A stretch of 64,000 nucleotides of DNA from Symsagittifera roscoffensis (taxonomy: Eukaryota > Xenacoelomorpha > Acoela > Convolutidae), in assembly GCF_963678635.1 (NCBI RefSeq), contig NC_087071.1, positions 31,296,141 to 31,360,140 of the forward strand, written 5' to 3'. The stretch's first letter is position 1, and every line of letters starts with the position of its first letter. Shown piece by piece: positions 58,895-64,000 of the stretch. The translations under genes and the position numbers were made by a program. Below the pieces are notes generated by a model, which was given only the letters and a program-made list of their open reading frames with translations, was not told the DNA's origin and did no database searches.

Positions 58895-59250
58895 GAAAAA
58901 GGGTTAAAGGAAATTTATTAATTTAAATTATTTTTCAACAACTTGTTCGGAATTTTTTTAACCTAATTACAAAGTGTTTTTACAGTCCATGGCGCAGCGG
59001 TAAAGCGCCGCGATTTGTCGCCTGATCCATAGGTTCAATCCCTTCTGGGAACCTTGTTTTTACTTTTCGTGTAAAGGAAAAAGAAAAAAAAAGGTTCCCA
59101 GAAGGGATTGAACCTATGGTTGCGGCGACAAAGCCCGGCGCTTTACCGCTGCGCCATGGACTGAACGAACATTTGTAATTAGGTACAATTTATTCCGAAC
59201 AAGTTGTTGAAATTTAATTTAAATAAATAATTTTCCTTTTTCCTTTCTCT
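58895..59250. repeat. Inverted pair of tRNA-derived SINEs
   Basis: The left arm has a tRNA-like part at 58985-59053 (A box TGGCGCAGCGG, B box GGTTCAATCCC); the right arm carries the reverse complement at 59093-59162. Homology extends into both flanks (AACAACTTGTTCGGAAT on the left, inverted ATTCCGAACAAGTTGTTG on the right), giving arms of about 160 bp with about a 20-40-bp centre. The arms differ in the anticodon region, so this is not a trivial copying artefact. The parent anticodon was not assigned. Confidence 0.8.
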
Positions 59251-60600
59251 TTTGATATATATACTCGTTTGCTTGTGTTTAAATAGACAGGGTAGATTTG
59301 AAATAGATCAGCTGATCTCGTTATTTAGCTTTTCAAAGCAGTTATTCTAATTGGAAAAATGTTTGAAAATATACTCTGTAACTTTGATAAATTAATTCTT
59401 TTTTTTCAAATCATGTATTATTCGATGTTTTTGTTCAACGTTTTTTGCCGGTCATTTCAAAGTAGAGCTTTCCAACTTCATCGCTGTGACTTAAGTGAAC
59501 AACTGTTACATACTTAACATGCGTTACAAATCGGAATATGCAGTGTTAATAAAAAATAACAACAATCACCGCAATTCTAAAAGGAAACAAAGGCTGTTAA
59601 AAATAACCACTGTCCACTTTTTTCATAGTTAGTGTCATATTGTTGGCAATATCCCTTTCGGAAGGAGACCGAGTCAAAAATCTAATTAACCGTATCAACT
59701 ATTATGCATGAACTACATAATAAGAAGAAACAGGCAAATTAATTTAAAAGAGCAATCTGCCTATTTTAAGCAATTTTTAGACTACTTTGAGACATACTTT
59801 TTGTCTTAAAGTGAGATTTTGCAAGAAAAGTTTTCTGACCGGTCTTTTTTTTTGTTCCGACCATTTGAATAACGTGGAGGAGCTTTGTATTCGGGTGCGC
59901 TTTAGTTTTTTTATTTTCCACGCAAAACTGTTTTACCGTGACTGTCGAATATGCCTAAGTTGAAGTTTTTTGCTCATTATTTTTTATCTCACCACGCAGT
60001 AAAAACGACACTAATTTAAAGGGAAGAAATTTGTGTTTGCTCCTTGCACAGTAACCGGCTATCCTTGTTGTAATTTCATTTGCCTGTTTGAATTCTTTGC
60101 AGCTCTCTATAATTAGCAGCAAAAAAGTTATAATTAAATAAAAAGAGGATTTGACCTATTTTGGAAAAACTTAGCATGCAAAACCTAAATTATCAGGCCG
60201 AATTTGTGTCTCAAGGTAGTCGGAGAAAACTAATTTACATGCAATATTTGTCAAAATGGAAAGAATTTGCAAGAAAAAGTTTCTGACCGGTCTTTTTTTT
60301 GTTCCGACCATTCGAAAAATGTGAAGGAGCGTTGTATTCGGGTGTGTTTTAGTTTTTTTTATTTTCCAATATTTGTCAAAATGGAAAGATTGCTCTTTTT
60401 ATTAAATTCTGTCTGTCCGAACTTTTTGCATCTCTCTATGCAATAGGCTAGCATATTTGAATTTTTTTTGACCTGCGGAAATACGCCCAAATCAATTGTT
60501 TGCTCTTTTTAACTAATTTCATCTATTGCAGATTGTGGTAGCTTTTTATTCAATAGTTAAAGCGCGAGAACAAATTAAAAGCACCTCCATTTAGATTTAT
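59251..60600 (+). repeat. Family D-related repeats before the GT31 ORF
   Basis: A block TTTGCAAGAAAAGTTTTCTG, then ACCGGTC...GTTCCGACCATT and GTATTCGGGTG at 59817-59925 is repeated at 60263-60365 (offset about 445). The right end CAGTAACCGGCTATCC near 60052 is a family D end. Related sequence lies at 7890-7980. Confidence 0.55.
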
Positions 60601-60618
60601 CAAAAGTCCTGGTCAAAG

Positions 60619-61353
60619 ATGCTTGCTGAGCCTAACAGCAAGTCAGATTACAAATCGAATTCTTTAGTCTTGATTTTGAAGTTTAACAATTCCAATCGTT
60701 TTTTATATTTCTTGGTTTTAACTTTACTGTGTATTGCTTACTTTTTATCGAGTGACAGTTTGCAATACTTTTCAATTGTTGGAACTGAAAGCTGTGTTGA
60801 ACGTTCATTTGCTAGATTTGCAACTGAATCTGAAAACAACTTAAAACTAAAGCTATCGAAATTTTCAAAATGTCTTGAAGCCAATTGGAACCCTAGGCAT
60901 ACAACCCATTCACATGCGCCTATACGTTACATGCCCAAAGGAGAAAATATTATCTTTTCAAATCTTTCAAATGCTTCATTTTGCAATTCAAAACATACTA
61001 ATTTACGAGTTCTCGTTATACATAGTCGGTGCAACAGCTCGGAATTAAGAAATGTGATTCGGAGTACTTATGCGGATTTTTCGAAGTACCCGAAAGATAG
61101 TCTAATTGGGAACTGGACGAAGCTTTTCCTGGTCGGAAAACCGAATTCTGAAGCCGACCAGCTAAAAATTACAGAAGAAAATTATGAATTTGGTGATATT
61201 GTAGTTGCGAATGTAGAGGAAGGGTATTATCATCAAACATCATTGCAGTATTTGATTGGACTGAAGTTTGTTTCCTGTTTTTGTTCACATGCTGATTATC
61301 ATGTGAAAGTTGACGATGATACTTACTTGAGGCATTTCTTTCTTGCTCTTTGA
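60619..61353 (+). CDS. GT31 beta-1,3-glycosyltransferase-like ORF, C-terminally incomplete
   Basis: Family GT31 enzymes of the Golgi transfer a sugar in beta-1,3 linkage to glycans. The frame starts MLAEPNSKSD, has one transmembrane segment at about residues 28-48 (LYFLVLTLLCIAYFL, type II topology), a Cys-containing stem, then LRVLVIHSRCNSSELRNVIR (RxxIRxT pattern), LFLVGKP, EFGDIVVANVEEGYY and HVKVDDDTYLR, where DDD is the metal/UDP-sugar binding motif. The frame then ends HFFLAL-TGA. The usual later motifs (EDV-TG region) are missing, so it is a truncated copy or the 3' exon lies elsewhere; no good donor was found at the break. It has 244 codons against about 320-400 normally. It is intronless and on the PFK strand, nested in intron 6 if PFK continues. 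Confidence 0.7.
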   Translation: MLAEPNSKSDYKSNSLVLILKFNNSNRFLYFLVLTLLCIAYFLSSDSLQYFSIVGTESCVERSFARFATESENNLKLKLSKFSKCLEANWNPRHTTHSHAPIRYMPKGENIIFSNLSNASFCNSKHTNLRVLVIHSRCNSSELRNVIRSTYADFSKYPKDSLIGNWTKLFLVGKPNSEADQLKITEENYEFGDIVVANVEEGYYHQTSLQYLIGLKFVSCFCSHADYHVKVDDDTYLRHFFLAL

Positions 61354-62520
61354 TCGCGGTTTTGATCATGTTTTTCCTCAAGTTATTTTTTGGCGACATA
61401 ATTAATGATTGAGTAAATTTTTTTCGATACTATTTTTTTCCGGAGTTTTTTTGTGGTCCATGGGTGTACTTATCTGTTTACGCTTGCGGTTAGATTTTTT
61501 TCAGGTTAACAAACTGTTTAAAAACATCAGTTGATTAATTTGGTAGGTTATAACAATTTCAAGTTTTTAGCTGCTATAGCATATTTGGTCTAGGTGTAAC
61601 GACTACGTCTGGGGTGGCCGATGTTCTAGGCTCGAGTCTAGCAAGGGGCTGTTTTTTTTTCAAATGGGATGTATTGTGCTTCTAAAAGCTGTTGGCCTTG
61701 TCAGGTTATGTTTTATCGGTATAGTTGCCACATCATGGAATTTCTTGCGCTGTTAGCAATTTTCGTGCTGGTTGCAAGTGCTCCTTGTGCTTAGTAATCC
61801 AGTTTTCTCAAATTTGGTCACCTGTGTCCAAAAAGTGCCAATCATAATCTTTTCTACAATTTCAAAGAGTTTTAAGGGTATCCGTTCTCTAGCCGTTTTT
61901 TTCTAGTTTCCTCTTCCATGCGTCCATTGACTCTTATCCAGCTGTCCTATGCAACCTGTTTTTGTCCTTAATGGCTCTTTTTATTTTTTTTTGGCTTGAT
62001 GCCCTAATTTTGCATCGCTTGAAGGGAATTATATTGTTTATGCCCCTCTCCGGAAACGCACTTAGTTCTTAGTGTACCAAAGCTTTGTCGGCGTAGCCGC
62101 CGCGTGATAATTTTCTGAATACTCATTTAACGCCGCCTATCGTTATCTGGACGTTTTTTTCTCAATTTGAAATTTATTTGAGACAAAATTATGAACTTTT
62201 TGTAATTGTGATTTTTTGACATTTATACACTTGCGAGAGCAAGTGTCTTTTAATCGGGAATTAAACTTTTTTCACCTAAACAAGTTTTCTTACAAGAAAT
62301 TGAACTTGCTTTGATATTGAACCTTATCAACTTCCCTCCCCTTTGGCCTGGAGTAGGACTTTGTGTTTTCAGTATTTGAAATTGAATTTTTTTCGGTTTA
62401 AATTGAATTGTCTGCTGAAAGAAGTCGTTCGTCTGCTCAAATACTGTCGGCTTAGATGTCACGTCACAGTTTTTTTTGTGCTGTAAGCAAGTATAATGGT
62501 AGCTGCAAGTTTTGTTTATT
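61354..62520 (+). repeat. Family A-like repeats after GT31
   Basis: A tRNA-like box lies at about 61590-61660 (TGGTCTAGGTGTAACGACTA; worn B box AGGCTCGAGTCTA). A family E end (CTCAAATTTGGTCACCTGTG; AAGTGCCAATCATAATC) lies near 61805-61850. A family A interior is at 62085-62200. A new hairpin head ACACTTGC-loop-GCAAGTGT lies at 62229-62248. No exon continuing GT31 was recognised. Confidence 0.5.
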
Positions 62521-62559
62521 TTAGTTCAGGGGGGAAATAACACTTACTTCTTTTTAGTG

Positions 62560-63260
62560 CCTGCAAAATCCCTAATCTCTTTTTACTTTACCCCACTGTT
62601 TACAGACTTCGAAAAAATCTGTGACGCAGAATATTTTATCCATTGTTTTTTCGTTTCCTCAAAACCTACCTCCCAAATCAGAGATTCTGGGTTCAATGGA
62701 TAGATCGGTTTGTGGGAAGCTCATCTGTGCAAACGGCTGCTCCAAATGTTTTAACACAAAAGGTTTTTGCCGTCGGAATAGTCAAATATTTGATTTTTTG
62801 ACTTATAGGAAGCTCTTTGTCCGTAGCGGTCGTTCTCAATTTTTTTAACAGAAAAAGTTAGCTCCCTCGGAAAAGTCAAATTAATGGTTTTTTGACCGTT
62901 CTTGAATTTTTTTCTCGAAATTTATCCTCTCAAATCTTAGATTTTGGGTTCAATCAAAATAAAAAAAAACGGGTTGTGGAAAGCTTGCATTCATAAGCGG
63001 CTAGGCGCAATTTTTCCACTCACAACGTAATGGCCCTCGGAAAAGTAAATTTCTTTTTTTTACAGTTTTTCGAAACAATTTGACCTTTCTTGAAAGCTAC
63101 CCTCCTAATTATGAGTTTATGGGTTCAATCGTAATAAAAATTTGTGTGAATCTATTCTGCATAAGTAGCTACGCCCAAATGTTTTTACACAAAAACCTAC
63201 GATTCTCGGAAAAAATGACATTTGATTTGTTTGACCGTTTTTTGGAAACTTACGACAACA
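62560..63260 (+). repeat. Family C tandem units
   Basis: About four diverged units with CAAATC.GAGATT.TGGGTTCAAT, GGTTGTGGGAAGCTC-like, CGGCTA, ACACAAAA and CTCGGAAAAGTCAA-type blocks. Same strand and order as at 34220-35050. Confidence 0.65.
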
Positions 63261-63639
63261 TACGATGTATTGATGAGTGAATGAAAAGTAAGAAAGAACA
63301 GTGCCTATTATTAAGGTTAGTTAAGCTGGACTTTGTACTAAATCATTACCAGAACAAGTATAACGACCTAGTTATCAGTCCTAACACGACCAATTTGAAA
63401 CGAGAATTGAAAAACGACGAAAACAATGCAAGAATATACACCGGGTCGGAATGTAGCGATGATCACCCCATTCTCCGAAAGGTCATTCATCAACCGTAAC
63501 TGACTGAGAATTGATTAAAACCAAACATCAGAAATTATCCTAGGAAACTTGAATTATCTCTTTGTCCCATTGCGAAAGGAGGGAATTCGTTAAAAGTTAC
63601 ATTATTTTTATATGCTTGACCTTTAACTTAGTGGCTTGA

Positions 63640-64000
63640 TAGTAATGAACGTAGTAAGTACTTTTTTATAGGTCTTGGTGGTTTTTTTTTCGTTTTTTTT
63701 CCACGCTCAATTTTGATTTTCGATTTCTTTTTAAGTTCACTTCAATTCCTTGATTAAAAGGAAGGCAAACTACACTATCGAACAGTGAAAGTGTACAGAT
63801 CGCAAAAAACGTATTTACTTCTTATTTCGAAAGTGGATTTTAATTTTCTAGTTTCCCAGTTGAACAACTAATAAATATACAAACAAACAAATATAAATAA
63901 ATAAACCTATATTTTACCTTTTGATCCATTTTTCTCGAATTGGGTCAATTTTATTATAAAAGTGCAAATCATAAATTGTTCAAGTAATTCAAAGAGCTTT
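63640..64000 (+). repeat. Family E copy running off the window end
   Basis: It contains TAATGAACGTAGTAAGTAC, GGAAGGCAAACTACACTATC, GAACAGTGAAAGTG and CGAATTGGGTCAATTTTATT in the standard family E order, plus an A-rich (AAAT)n insert near 63870-63905. It serves as an uninterrupted reference for the site where the 48761-49467 element inserted. Confidence 0.65.

Noticed and set aside
58985-59053. Functional tRNA gene
   Set aside because: A good A box and B box are present, but the sequence is embedded in a repeated unit, an inverted copy differs in the anticodon arm, and no clean cloverleaf could be drawn.

Overview
The window looks like AT-rich, intron-rich, repeat-dense nuclear DNA of an invertebrate animal. 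Introns are GT-AG, coding exons are islands in long non-coding sequence, and the best gene, an ATP-dependent 6-phosphofructokinase, is of the animal type. The species cannot be named from the sequence. The + strand is strikingly T-rich and almost everything outside the exons is repeat-derived.

Layout: (1) 3301-6783 (+) holds the last two coding exons of a BT1/folate-biopterin-type membrane transporter. Upstream lie tandemly duplicated copies of a palindromic Tc1/mariner-like element. (2) 6784-25300 has no convincing host gene. It holds a LINE 3' end (8006-8206), an uninterrupted minus-strand retrotransposon Gag ORF (10859-11872), tRNA-derived repeats, and a large direct duplication (about 14776-18905 and 18950-22155) that contains a satellite-like array. 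A hAT-like MITE lies just beyond it. (3) 25403-53526 (+) holds six exons of phosphofructokinase, 392 codons, all phase-consistent. They give an unusual acidic N-terminal extension and the start of the catalytic core. The introns (1.6-12.8 kb) are filled with repeats, a 112-nt hairpin, a perfect 67-bp tandem array, a Tc1-like foldback element and a second hAT-like MITE. The C-terminal half of the enzyme is not in the window. (4) 53527-64000, presumably intron 6, holds a decayed LINE with ORF1 and ORF2 remnants (54919-58715), an inverted pair of tRNA-like sequences, a type II membrane GT31 glycosyltransferase ORF cut off just after its DDD motif (60619-61353), and more repeats.

The most unusual material is the repeat landscape. 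At least five dispersed families recur, and every copy recognised lies in the same orientation. One (family A, about 1 kb) starts with a hairpin (arms ACCCTTGC/GCAAGGGT), carries a tRNA-like Pol III box, and ends with another hairpin (arms GCGAAGCT/AGCTTCGC). One copy sits inside another repeat with no visible target-site duplication. Family labels A-E are mine. All boundaries come from reading by eye, and no database comparison was possible.
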